A stretch of DNA of 64,000 nt from Casuarina equisetifolia (Eukaryota > Streptophyta > Magnoliopsida > Fagales > Casuarinaceae), in the NCBI GenBank assembly GCA_028551475.1, contig CM052357.1, positions 27,859,745 to 27,923,744 on the forward strand, given 5' to 3'. The position numbers were made by a program, and so were the translations under genes. Shown here piece by piece: positions 1-12,299 of the stretch (position 1 is its first letter; every line of letters begins with the position of its first letter). Under the pieces are notes generated by a model. It made no database searches and was not told where the DNA came from. It was given only the letters and a program-made list of their open reading frames with translations.

Positions 1-242
1 TCTTACCCACCTTCCTTATCCTTTTTTTCAGACTTTTACTTTGGATTGACCTTCAAGAAAGGAAAGGTCCAAGAGACCCCCATTCTAGGTGTACTTTCTC
101 TTTCATATGTTTGGATGCACATCTTACGGCTATGGAAAGAAAACTAAACGATATTTTCTATTTTTCTTCCATTCCACTCAGCATACACACACACACGAGC
201 ACATTTCGTTTCTGTTTTTGCGTGGAAAGGATATTAGCTTAC

Positions 243-3200
243 CACAACACCAGTAACCAGTATATACAAATCTGTGGGCGCTTCATTCTGCAAAATTACA
301 TCTTCTTTGGGAGGAAAATATTCAGCCTTCATCTCTGAGACCTTGCAATACAAAGATTCAAAGACATGGATGTCAAAGAATCCATGCAAAAATGTACAGG
401 AGACCCGCTGGTGTTTGGATGTGGAAACTTTTAATGCCTTGTCTTGACCCAAGATATTTTTTTCTGGTTAAATAGAAAAACATAAAAGTATTGGGTGACT
501 TTTAACCTTTTTACTGTTATTTAATTCATGACAGGCAATTGTTGCATCATAAGCTGATATGATCACACAGAGAATGGCATAAAGCAATTGTTAACTCATC
601 ATTTTCATCTAATAGAGGAAACACAGACAATGGTCCCTTGATGCCCCACCCAAACACCATAAGATTATGAGATAGAGCTGATAGTATTACCAGTTGGAAA
701 AGAAAGTCATTTGATACCCCACGGAACAAGTACACCTTATCGACAAGTGTATAGAAGAGAAAGTGCGAGATACTGGATTGAATGGCTTTCGGTAGGGAAT
801 CAAGAATTGCTTGCTGCTGCAGCCCTTCTGAATCAGTTCTGAACTTCAGACATAAATGATCAAGCATCTGCTCTTGCAGGCGCATGGGTAGGCCGTTCCT
901 TTGTGCAAAGCTTGAGGCTGCATGAATAGTGTCTCTCTAGAGTTCCATGTAAACAAACAAGATCAAGAAAACAAACTAAATGAAAACTTGAATGTGCTCA
1001 AGTAAACTGTAAAGGCCTTATCTGTAATCTACTAATCCCTGTACAGAAACTAGAATGTTATGATTGTCCCTGTAAAACTTAAACACCCTGCCTTTGTCAT
1101 AATAATAAACAACTTGGAAGACATGCCACTAGAGAGTACAAACAGCCAAAAAAAAAAAAAAAAATTGTTATTTGTTTCTATTTTTGTATGGCATAAGTAG
1201 GTTTCATTTTTAAATCAAAGCTGGGTGCTCTTCAGTTACTATATGCAACCACAAACTGAACAGTGGCTCATTTGAAGTAATTAAAAGATTTCATTATCGT
1301 AACAAATAAAGTTGTAAGTTCAAGCTTCTTACAAACACCATCCAGAAGTAAATCGAACCTCCTACAAAAATGGTATCCACACAACCGTTTTCTTATAAAA
1401 CCATTTTTTGTAAATAAAGGAAAGACACTAAACCAGAAAAGAGCATTTAAAGCTAAAAGATCCAATCAGATATGACATTAGCCTTATGATAGGATCTACT
1501 CACAAATTTCCTTGTTCGACTCGTCCCATGGACAACCAAGTTTGTCATATTTCCAATTATATATGATGTTAGACCAAGATCAAAAAGCATGTAGAAGATA
1601 TCGAAGACCATCTCCCTGGTGTTTGTGGCATGCAAATCCCCATATCCGGTTGTTGTAAGGGTGGTTATGGACCAGTAAATGGAGGTTACGTATCGGATCC
1701 ACAAACTCTGCTGATGAAAGTTTGCCAAGATAAGTGCGATCCACGTCCTACTTGGGTTAGTATTACGTGCAGCGAGAAGATAGAAGCAGCAGGCGGCACA
1801 ATGAACTGCAAAGAGAGTAACCTAATGCAGAAAGCACATGATAAAAATACATCAATATTGAAACATCTCCATTCTTCAATTAGAAATTAACAAAAGTTAG
1901 CAATGGATACTCACACATATCAGCTTTGCACATCGAACCCAAAAGTAGCTGAAGTTCCTGTCTTTTTCCAATCTGATACGACAAAAGAAAAGGGAAAGTA
2001 GAAAATCAAAGTTTAGCTTTGACTGAATAAGAAATCTTGTAGGAAGACATAGAAGAGAGAGGAACAAAAATATAAGAATATATATAACGACAAAAGCTTG
2101 ACGTTTGGCTTGGGAAGTAGGTGAAAATATACGGGTTTCCAGCATTTTTGTTGTGTTGACAAATACTTGTGGTTCATGGAAGTAGAGGCAACTAAATGCA
2201 TATACAAATAACTGTGCAGGAAGTTGGTTCAGAAGATTCACAAGAGAGAAAAAGTCCTTAATAGTAATTTCAAATGAAAGTATCATGTTCACTTAATTTA
2301 CTTAAGTAGCGAATAAAGACATAAGCATGATGTTGACAAAAATGATTCCAGAAGAACTCAGAACACAATAAATTGGCATCATATCGACATAAAGGGAAAT
2401 TTGATGAAATGGATAAGGGAATTCCCCATCTTTACCTGGCAAACATTTTACTGACCCTGCGGAGACGCCAGAGGCGAAGTAAATTGAAGTATCCATAAGT
2501 CTGCAAAGGACGAGGCAATATGCTCCTAGCAAACTCAGAAGGTATTGTGGAGATGACATCAAATGCCAACCAGGTCCTGGTGTATCTCCAAGCAATCTGC
2601 TGTGGGCAATCGATGAGGAGATAAGAAGTTTTCTCGAGGTATGCAACAAAGAAAGTCAACACTATGTCAATGGCAAAGAATCCATTGACGACATTATCGA
2701 TTACACTGAGAGGTCCCTTGGGTTTATCCAGGAATCCAAATTCAAAGGGAGACACCCATGCCGTGTAGAAAACTAGAAATACCAGAAATGTCTCCCAGAG
2801 TCTGCAATCGATTCATAAGATAACGTAAAAATAAATAAATAAATAAATAAATTGCTTAGAAATAACGAACAATGTCTAAAAGGCTGCGAACAAGCACATA
2901 CATATTAGAAAAAACTAGTAAATATTTTAGTTACAAAGTGGCTTTTTCTCCCCACAAAAGAAAAAGATCCGCTTCCCCACTAATTGAGATATTGAGAAAA
3001 AGATAATCAAAGGTGTTTTGAACAGGGATATTCTTACAATGTGTAACGACAAAGGAACTATAAACCTATCCCTTCAAATGACAAGAGGATATGAGTTACA
3101 TGCCGGGGGCTAACGCTGATGATATCAAGCATAAGTAGGAAAGTTTCTGACTTTTTCTGCTCTTTGCAGAGAGGGATTGACGCTGTAACGTTCTATTTGC

Positions 3201-3723
3201 CACAAAAACCCTCCTCAAGGCAGATTGAACGTCAAAACCCTTTTTTTCACAATGCAACGAAAAATAGTGCTCGCTACACTAACCAGGCATAATCTCTTAA
3301 CAACACAGGCCACTGGGCTTCCAATGATTGTGTACTAGAACAACAATGTCGGTCGATAAATATAACAGCCTTTCGATCAAATTGCCCAAAAGAACTCTTC
3401 AAGAGAGAAACGGAGAGAATACGTATCTCCTCAGAGATTCGAGATAAAACCCAGAAGAAAAAACGGCATTTAAAACGAGATGAGAGTGGAAAGAAGGTAG
3501 GAAACAGGAAAACGAGCCTGTAGTGGGGATCGAAGGGAGAGATAATGAAGGGGCGGAGCTTGATGCGGCGAGTGCTGGAAGCCGTGGCACCCAGAGGAGG
3601 AAGAATGCCAGCGGTGAGGCTGTAATGGCTGCCATCCTCTCTCAGCGGTTGTTGACCATCTCCCTCTCCTCCTCTTCCGCACATGGACCGCCTAAACACC
3701 CCTCCAAGCTCCAGACTCCACAT
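243..3723 (-). CDS. AKT1: AKT1-type Shaker inward-rectifying K+ channel, 5' part (gene continues off the left edge)
   Basis: Voltage-gated K+ uptake channel of the plasma membrane. Exons read on the minus strand: 3723-3518, 2801-2436, 1972-1915, 1821-1504, 936-691 and 341-243, giving 431 residues in one consistent frame with no stop. Visible in order: a short cytosolic N-terminus ending in the family's SP(F/Y)D..YR motif; S1 starting [16 protein letters not shown]2/S3; the arginine-rich S4 [10 protein letters not shown]; the pore with selectivity filter TTTGYGD; S6 ending [15 protein letters not shown]; then the C-linker (SEGLQQQ) and the start of the cyclic-nucleotide-binding domain ([20 protein letters not shown]). 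The wording of linker and S4 matches AKT1 rather than KAT or AKT2. The rest of the CNBD, the ankyrin repeats and KHA domain must lie left of base 1. ATG at 3723 is the first in frame; an ATT triplet repeat lies directly upstream. Oddities: intron 1 needs a GC donor, and the filter has T where most AKT1 have V. Confidence 0.9.
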
Positions 3724-3724
3724 G

Positions 3725-3757
<33 letters not shown>
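3724..3757. repeat. (AAT)n microsatellite just upstream of the AKT1 start
   Basis: About eleven AAT units. On the minus strand they read as ATT and sit directly before the first in-frame ATG of AKT1, so they are 5' leader. CT-rich tracts (GA-rich on the gene strand) follow at about 3766-3840, typical of plant 5' UTR/promoter DNA. Confidence 0.8.
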
Positions 3758-3759
<2 letters not shown>

Positions 3760-3799
3760 CAAGCTCTCTCTCTCTGGCTATGTCGACCTCTCCTGGATC

Positions 3800-6700
3800 G
3801 TTGCCATTCCTCTGCGTCTCCCTCTCCTTCTCCCTCCCTCGCTCGCTTAAGTTCTCTGCATTCTTATAGACTTTTGGTTCCTTTCATTCTCTTTCCGTCC
3901 TTTCGAAAAGACCTCTCGTCGCTTCCAACCGTTAATCGCGGCTCTTTCGTGTTTCCGTTGGATCCATTGTCCCTCCAAAATCCTGGGTTCCCGAAATTAC
4001 CGTTTTGCACCTCCTCTCATTCTACTATCTGCTTTGAAGAATCAAATGAAAAGGCATTATACAATTATGCCTTCGAGGTTTCTTTGCTTGATTGGAGGGT
4101 CGAAATGTAAGTAACTATTTATATTATCCAATTTATTTATTTATTTATTTATTTATTTGTATTACCTTGACTAATATTCTACCTACTCAACGTATTTGAC
4201 TTAATTACACAATTAAGAAAGTTTAATGATTAACCTTATGTATAATGAATACCTATTTTATTTTAGATAAATTTTGAATTAAATATAAAATTTGTAACGT
4301 AATGTAACCTTATTTTCTTTAACACCCTTGTAGATAGAGTAAAGCTCAAAATATAATAAGATGATTTGGGTTGAATTATTTTAGTGAAAAGTTTTGTTAA
4401 AGTTGGCATGGACTAATATCATATAAAGGAAAGGCATATAGTAAAGCTTAAATATAATAAGCACTCTCTTTTTTTGTTTTATACAACTCATATATGAAAA
4501 GAGGAAGAGATACAATCCATAAATGGATGAATTCACCTGTTAGAGGTCCTAACCCAATAATTGGTTAGGAGAGTCTCCTAACAAATACTCTTCTTCTCTT
4601 AAGCTAATTTTTGAATTACATATGAGTTTGTAATAGTAAAAAATAAGACTTTCATTTCTTTTACAAAATTCAAATTCATAATGTGGGAAGAGAATCCATT
4701 CGATAGAATATCAAATATTACGTTTTTTGGAAGGAGGAGATAAAGTGAGCAAATATAGAGATTTTATTTGTCAAAAGGTGAACTCAGGGTTAAATTAAAA
4801 CAAACAAACCAAATCTTCTGAAAAGAAAAGATCCCTTATGCCATGTGGTATGTGTAGAAGCCTTGTACACAAGTTTTGTGGAAAGTGTTTTTCTACTCTT
4901 TCTCCTTTTGATTGTGGAAAGTTCTCTGCAAATTAACTTCGTCCAGCAAAATTCTGGTGACCATCAAATCACGGGAAGTGATCCAAGGCCATTGCACCAT
5001 CAACCATCATGAAGAATCGATCCACAGGAACTTACTCGTCTTTTCTCTTTTTTTCTCTTCCACGCAAAGAAATGGGTATAGATGCCAAGACGTCTGACCT
5101 CAGAATTTAGACACCTGCAGAGCTTTATTCAGATCTCACTTGGAGGCGTGCCTTGGGATTCCATGGCAGCGAAAGGAAATGGCCCTCGAGTTGCTTTCTG
5201 TTCCTGAAGTATAAGACACGGGGCCAAAGCCAAAGTCCTCGTTTACATATGGTCTGTGCTTTTAGTGTGTGCTGAGATTTTGTCGCGCATCAAGAATGGG
5301 GTTTCATTTTTGGGACTTTATATGAGTTGGTGTTTCTCTTCTTTGTAAGCACTTTTGAGAAAATATCATAAAGCCCACTTAATATGATATCAAAGTTAAC
5401 TTTTTCCTTTTAGGCTGATAGCCAAGAGGCCTTTTGGGTTGATTGAATATCACTTCTTGATGTGAAGGAGGAATGTTGGGATTTTGTTTTACACTAAAAG
5501 TGAAGTTTTATTATTTAAGCCTTATATGAATTAGTTATTTAATAGTTTAGTATATGTGGAAAGGGTTATAGGGCCAAAAGCACAAAAGGAAGTGTGGGAT
5601 ATTTTCTTATCTTAAAGAAGAGATTAAACCTTTTTAACCTGATATGGAAATAAGTCTCATGAAAGGTATATTTCGATATGCTCAAGACAAAAGAAAATAT
5701 TATAACATGTTAGATCTAAAACAATAATTTACAAGTAATTCAATATACTCACAATCTTAAATACATACAAAAGAGGTTTAAAAGAAAGAGACACATAAGA
5801 TTTACCATGAAATCAAATGATGGAGTAGTAGTTCCCAATACATGTAAACAAACCTCTCTAATTCTCTCTAATGTTGTTCTCATAGTCACTATAATTTTAC
5901 AAATACCAAGCATTTGGTAGTTAGTTTACATATTTATCTTTATTTCTACTTAGCAAAAGACTAAATCTAGTCTTAGCAATTATAGTTTATATCTTCTATA
6001 ATTAATATGTTAACATATTATGCGCTTTAGATACATAAGTACTCTAATTTCATACTAGTTAATTTTAAAAAGAGAAAAAAGTAGGTATTCTATCAAATCT
6101 CTTCTCCACTTTACTTAAATTTGCAGCAATGAGGATTAGGAGACAAAGTGTGATTACGAGAAGCAAGGAATTTTGCAACACGGAAGCAACACAAGAACTT
6201 AACAGAGAGTTTTAACCGTTTCGCCAGTTCTCTAAGGCATTCTAGATCCTACGTGTTTCATGGGCCATGGAGCTTTACGGGAAAAAGAAGTCTTGGCAGT
6301 TCGCAAGTTCTACCCCCACGCACTAACATATGTAGCTTCGTATTTGTTGAACTCCACCAAAGCTAAGGTGTTAGAAATGCCATAGAACTCATTTAGGCCC
6401 TACTGTTCATATGAAAACATTTATAGCACTCGGATAATAAGATCTTGAGATTTGGGGTTTATTATGAAGAAGTTTAGTTTAGTTTATTTTAAAATTAACT
6501 TCTAAGAATGAGATACCTATTTCATTTTAACAAGAATTTTAAAATAAAATCTAGAAAATGTGAGATTACTTGCAACTAATGTTTGTTGTAGACCTTTTCT
6601 CAAAACTTTCATTTATTTACTTTTTAGGTAAAAAGGGCTTAAAATATCAATTCATTAGTAGTCCAATAGAGTTACTAATAACTAAAGTTTCAAGTTCAAT

Positions 6701-8100
6701 ACTTATTTCTTGCACTCTCTTTGCCTATATATATATATATATGAGTGGAGGAAAATGTCACACTTAACATCTTAAGGTAGTTCACCGACAGCCTTATTAT
6801 TAAACATTAGTCAAGGACATCTCTCTAATCAAGTTACCCATGTCCTACATTCTGTAACATATAATGTGCAAGAACACACAGCACGTTCATGTTCTTAAAA
6901 GTTAGCGTTTGAGTCACTGCATAAGCCAGAAAAGTCAGCAATGTTCGGTTCCTTGTCGGTCGGCTGCATGGTAGGTAACCGCAGACATGGAGGACAAACT
7001 CCCACGATCAAGGAAAAGTTGTGAGAAAACACGTTGTCTTCATTCCATAGTAACAAAAAGTAGGGGGTTTAGATATCACATAGATGCATGCAGCCTAAAC
7101 AAATCTTGCTTTGTAAGGGGGAATTCATTTGCCTTTTTTGAGTCATAATCAAGGCCAAGATTCACGTTGGCTGTTAAGAGTTCTTGGGTGTCGGGCATCT
7201 AATGCTTCTCTGGTCTTATCTCACTTGTTTTCTTCTAATTTCCTTTCAGTTGAGCCCCATGCAGGCATGCATGCAAAGGCAGGAGCGGATCCCATCAACT
7301 TTCTAAAAGCTGCTTTGGTTTGCCAATTCTTTGATTGCCTTCTAAGCCACGGAGTCCCAAAAATATGCTTCCTATAAAAAAATGCATTCACTCTAGTTAT
7401 CTCACTATTTCTCAACCACTGTATAGTGATTTCAAGCTGGAACATTGCTTGCAGGTCGTCATAACTCTTTCCACAGAAGGATTTGATGCACTAATAGATT
7501 CTTCCGCACGCGACGTTCCCAAAAACATCGGAAAATTGTCCCTTTACTTGCCAAGGCAACAAGGATTCCACACAGATGGAACAACCCCATCAAGAAAGCG
7601 TAATGCATGATTTAATTAACCAAAATTTTGACCTTAGGAAGAACATAATCATGAACAATAATAACATGGCAACTCATTTGGTTTGGTAAAGAAGTGAATC
7701 ATATTATCTCAAGTGTCGCCTTGACACCAATATAAAATATATATATATATATATATATATAATAAATTAAATATTACATATAAAAAAATATATCATTTAA
7801 AAAAAATAAATTTATCGAATAAAAAAGTTATAAATAGAATAATAGAATGTAAAAGAGAAAAGTTAAAAGAATTTATTAGTGATAAACTCTATTATGTATA
7901 TTAATATACAAAACTATAACGCTTGGCATCAATAAAAAAATTTTGAAGTAGTGCTCAAAAGATGATACAAATATATAATAAAAAATTTCTTAATAATAAT
8001 AATAATAATAATTACCTTATCTTCATTTTTGTACTAAATGTCAAGGATTTGGTATATGGCTAAGCCAAGCCTTCCAGGTCTTAAAGTCCAACCCTCTTCG
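3800..8100. other. Intergenic stretch, no recognisable gene
   Basis: AT-rich DNA with only short, non-conserved reading frames. The leftmost part is presumably the AKT1 promoter. It contains a TTTA tract at about 4133-4157 and TA tracts at about 6726-6742 and 7737-7761. I recognise no protein domain, RNA gene or complete transposon. Confidence 0.5.
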
Positions 8101-8130
8101 GCTGTAGCCCTACGTTTAGGGCCTTTCTTT

Positions 8131-8143
8131 GGCCCAATGGGCT
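8131..8143 (+). promoter_or_regulatory. Paired site II elements upstream of QCR7
   Basis: The sequence GGCCCAATGGGCT carries TGGGCC on the minus strand and TGGGCT on the plus strand, 130-142 bases before the QCR7 start codon. Site II (TGGGCY) motifs, bound by TCP factors, are known to be enriched in promoters of plant nuclear genes for mitochondrial respiratory proteins, which fits this gene. The binding itself is inferred. Confidence 0.5.
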
Positions 8144-8272
8144 ACTGAAGCCTGTTACATTCTTGCCTTTTCTATCCCAATAAAATCTGGCTTCTTTGGT
8201 AGACGATCGTTCCAGAAGAAAATCGGAGAGTAGAAAGCCGCACACCCCTTCCGATCGGTCGAGGAAGCCAAA

Positions 8273-11200
8273 ATGTCGTCGTTTCTGCAGTCGTTTCTGA
8301 ACCCGAGGAAGAACTGGTTCGCAGCTCAGCACATGAAAGCCCTCACCCATCGCCTCCGCAAATACGGTACGAGCTCTTCTCCCAACCCTAACTTTTCTTT
8401 CCCATGCTATCTTTGTATGCTGATTTGAGGTGCGATTCGGGTTGAAAAATAGGCCTCCGATACGACGATCTGTACGACCCGTACTACGATCTGGATGTAA
8501 AGGAGGCGCTCAATAGGCTGCCCAGGGAGATCGTCGACGCGCGCAACCAGCGTCTCAAGCGCGCCATGGACCTTTCTATGAAGCACGAGTACCTTCCCGA
8601 TAACCTTCAGGTTTTCTTCGCTCGCTCTATTACGGTTTTATTTACTAGAATTATTTGCCATCTGTTTGCTTACGGAGAAAACAAGCGGAAGAGAAAATGG
8701 AAATTGTGATTTATATTCCTCTTTTGCTGTCTTTAACTGCTTGAATTCAGAACTATATTAAGAATTGGTTTGTTCAAGAGAAAAGAAACAAACTAGAACG
8801 TGTTGTACAGCATACGAATGGTTTTATGCATTCTGCTTCCTGTAATTGTTGGTCTCTAGATGCAATCGTACTAGGTGTTCGTTGATAATGCTGGAAATGT
8901 GTTTCTGTTTGACGGGAACTTCGGTTTTTCTAATTAATTTTCTCAGGAGTTTGTGAAAAGGTTGTCCTTTAAATGGAGAAGTTGTATGCTTGTGTTCGTT
9001 GATTTGCGATGATATTGGTGATACATACATAATGTACAATACAAGCCAATTGATTAAATAGTTTATCTTGGAACTAGGCATTATGTTAGGTCCGGAGGGT
9101 ATCTACCCATACCATTCACTTCTGTTTTTGGAAATGTAGAAAGAGATACTTATCATAACCCGTTGCTTGGGTTTTGAATGTGCATCCGTAAACAATACTT
9201 TTTTACTCTGACTTGACATGGTACTGATTTTTCCCCCCTAACCCTCTTGCAGGCAATGCAAACACCATTCAGAAGCTACCTTCAGGAAATGTTGGCTCTT
9301 GTAAGTGTTTTTTATCACACATAACTTACCTTTTGGGGCTGCTCTCTTGTGATAATCCTCAACACCCATACTAAACGATTTTTGGCTGTGTTAAAAAGGA
9401 GGTTGGATAGGTTTAAACATCACTAATCCATAGAGTAAAAAATATTTAAGAAATGTTCTTAGAAATTCTGCTGTGTTGTTCTTACATATTTAGTTGATGT
9501 TGTTGATGAATCACAAGTGATATATCTGATAATTTGGTACCATATGTCTGTTTATTTCGTTGTCTTCCCATGAGTTGAACTTTGTTATTGCTGTATCTCG
9601 CTTCCTTGAAATTGAAATTTGAGGAGCTTTGTCTTGTTTAATGTAATAATCTCAGCTACATATGAAAAGGTCGAAGTATTTCTGTAAATCATTGCATCGG
9701 ATGAGTTATTGTTTGCTTTTTACTTCTCTGGTGCATGGTTCTTTCCTCATACCAAGTTATCTACTATACCTTGAATGCCTTAGACAGAATGAGAGTGTTT
9801 GTTAGAATTATTGGCTTAAGGATTTTTCATGAGCTAAGTCACCTTTCTGCTACTCTTATTTGTGTTGTCTTGGAGGTTTTTGATTAGCTGGAAAGCCAGC
9901 ATTTTAGACTTTTTTTGTTTATGTATGACTTGACAAAGGTAAGTTGATGATTAATGTAAGGTTCGCACTACTTAAGATGGTTTTTGGGATTTTTTTTTCC
10001 CCCTAATAACCTCTTTGCTAGGCATGGATGTTTCAAAAATTCCTCATAAATGATATTTTTAAGTAACTTGGCTGCTTCTTCTTGTTTTGTCATCTCAGCA
10101 GTTCTTTTATTTCTTGATTATTATGGCTGACATGATCTGCATTATTGATGATGCTAATCCGTCTGATGCTGTTCATTGCCCTCGTTTGCCTTTGATGTTC
10201 AGTACTTTGCATTTATATCATCATTCTATCCACACATACACCACCGATGAAATGAAATGTCTGCTTCTTCTTGGGTTTTACTATCTCTATCATATGCCGC
10301 ACCCCCCCTCTCCCCCCTCCCCCCCCCCCCCCCCGCCCACACACACACACAACAAACAAAATACCACCACCAAACAAAAAAAAAAATAGAAAGGACGACC
10401 TCCTAAGTTGATTTTTGCTACCTCTGCTATTTATCCTCATTCTGTTGCTTATATTGTCTCATACTGCATCAGAGTATGTGATTGATGAGCATTGTATTGA
10501 TGTGGTCTGTAAATTTGCATGGTTCCAGATTCAAGGAGACAAGTTATGGTTCATTTTCAAAAATTGTGATTCACGAAAGAAATATGAGATACTGTTTTTA
10601 GTTATTCATAGATGGTGAGGCCTTTATTAAGTCTTTTGCTGGATTTGTTTGGTAAATTGTTGTCCCTTCTCAATCGACCTGTTAGTCTTATCCTCCCTAT
10701 AGTCACACTTCTATGAACTGAAGGAGAGCTGCTTTTATTGGGGTTGCTGTTGTTCTCTGTTGCATGTGTTCAGAGGACCCTTTACCCTTTTCTCATATAT
10801 GTGCCTATGTACATCTTATGCTGTCTTTATATCTTCAGGAAATAGAATGAAGTCTGGGATATGCTGTTAGATGCATAGCTCATTATGATGACAGTGATGA
10901 TACGGTCTTACTGATAAAGGTGGTGGACGGTATTAGATAACTATTTTGCTTCATCACCATCTTGTCAGCTTTCTGCTAGAGTCTATGCAGTTGTAAAGTT
11001 AAAAGTATTGTGGCGTTGCATATAGCACTAGATTAGTGGCGGATCTTTACAAGGAATATATTTTGCTGATGATGAAAGGAGCCTGTCATAGAGCATGAAT
11101 GATAATTTATTGTTCAGGGCATTTGCATCACTAGGAGATATGATTTTTCCCTTTCAATTATTCAATAGGTTTGTTTTCCCGAAATAAAAAAGAAATTCAT

Positions 11201-12259
11201 CTCTTTTTTAATGTGAATTTCATTCTCAAGGTGCTCATGATTTGTGATTCCATTCTTTTTTCTAATTTCAGTTCAAATGATTTTGGATTGTCAAAAAGTG
11301 GCGCTCATCTGGTGTTTAAATAAATGAAAATGCTACTGTTATATTCTATTCATGAGCTAACCTTAGAATCTAAAAATAGACTGGAATATCTGTATGTACT
11401 ACATGAACTCTTTGATGCCTAGATGTGGATGCCTCTAATGTGTAAGCCTAGACTCATTTGGTGGCGTGATTCTATTCAACTGTTGTCTAAAAATACCTTT
11501 GCTAATCACGCGCTCCATTCATCATGTCATGATCTGATTTTTATGGTTTTGTTGCACATATTTTGACCTATCCATGTGGCGAACTATATCATTGTCAACT
11601 AGCAATTTGAAAGGATTGACATTATGCAAATATGATGCTGGGGTGCATGCTTATGACTTTGTGCTCAAAGTTGCTAAAATTGTACCAATACCAGATGGGT
11701 TGCTTATGGGTGCACTGTACTCCAACCAAACATGTTGTGCAAAATAAGCTTGTTTGAACACTAATTGGGCAAAATATGGAATCTTCGGAGTCCATTTAGT
11801 ATTATTCCGTGGTAGCCTTCTTTATCTTTTATTTTAACTTCTAGATATACAAAACCCAAGTACTTGGGATTTATTGTATCATCTGAAATTTTAAGGTCAA
11901 ACGCCTGGCTTTATGGTTGTCCTGTTGGCTATACCCAAGTGGTCCAAAATAACTTGCTCTGCGTAAGATTTTGCTTGTGTTACTTTTGTCTTTAGATCAA
12001 AATTTGGTTAAACACTGGAAATAAATATTATTACTAAGGTTAATTACACCTCATCAAGGGTTTCTCACCAAATGAACTAATTACTGAAAATAGTTCGGTT
12101 TCATTTTTGCCCCTGATATCAAGCAAGTCAAAATCTGAACATACCAGGTCTAGATATGTGACATAGTGCCTTGTTTCTTACCTTCTGCAGGTGAAAAGGG
12201 AGAGGGCAGAACGTGAGGCTTTGGGAGCTTTGCCACTCTACCAGCGTACCATTCCCTAA
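8273..12259 (+). CDS. QCR7: Cytochrome b-c1 complex subunit 7 (ubiquinol-cytochrome c reductase ~14 kDa subunit)
   Basis: Nuclear-encoded subunit of mitochondrial complex III, a small matrix-side helical protein that contacts cytochrome b. Exons 8273-8366, 8453-8610, 9253-9300 and 12191-12259 join in frame to 122 residues plus stop, the usual length of plant QCR7. Recognisable blocks: N-terminal LNPRKNWFAAQHMKALTHRL, then LRYDDLYDPYYDLDVKEALN, LPREIVDARNQRLKRAMDLS, and the C-terminus VKRERAEREALGALPLYQRT. All introns are GT-AG. Intron 3 is about 2.9 kb, long for so small a gene, and holds a C-rich/CA tract near 10304-10350 but no gene I can recognise. Intact, with no internal stop. Site II elements lie upstream. 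Confidence 0.95.
10304..10351. repeat. Poly-C / CA low-complexity tract in QCR7 intron 3
   Basis: Runs of C interrupted by T and G, followed by CA dinucleotides. Reading frames here are compositional artefacts. Homopolymer lengths may be unreliable in assembly. Confidence 0.75.
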
Positions 12260-12299
12260 AAAGCTTTGTCACTCACATCACCATGCAGTAATGGGGTGG

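Noticed and set aside
1..242. Further AKT1 exon at the left edge
   Set aside because: Downstream of the donor at 242 no minus-strand frame resembles the expected CNBD continuation, so it is treated as intron.
3523..4110. 195-codon plus-strand open frame
   Set aside because: It is antisense to AKT1 exon 1 and its CT-rich leader and reads through the AAT repeat as poly-asparagine; no domain or splice context.
10087..10440. Open frames on both strands rich in proline or glycine
   Set aside because: Produced by the poly-C/CA tract inside QCR7 intron 3.
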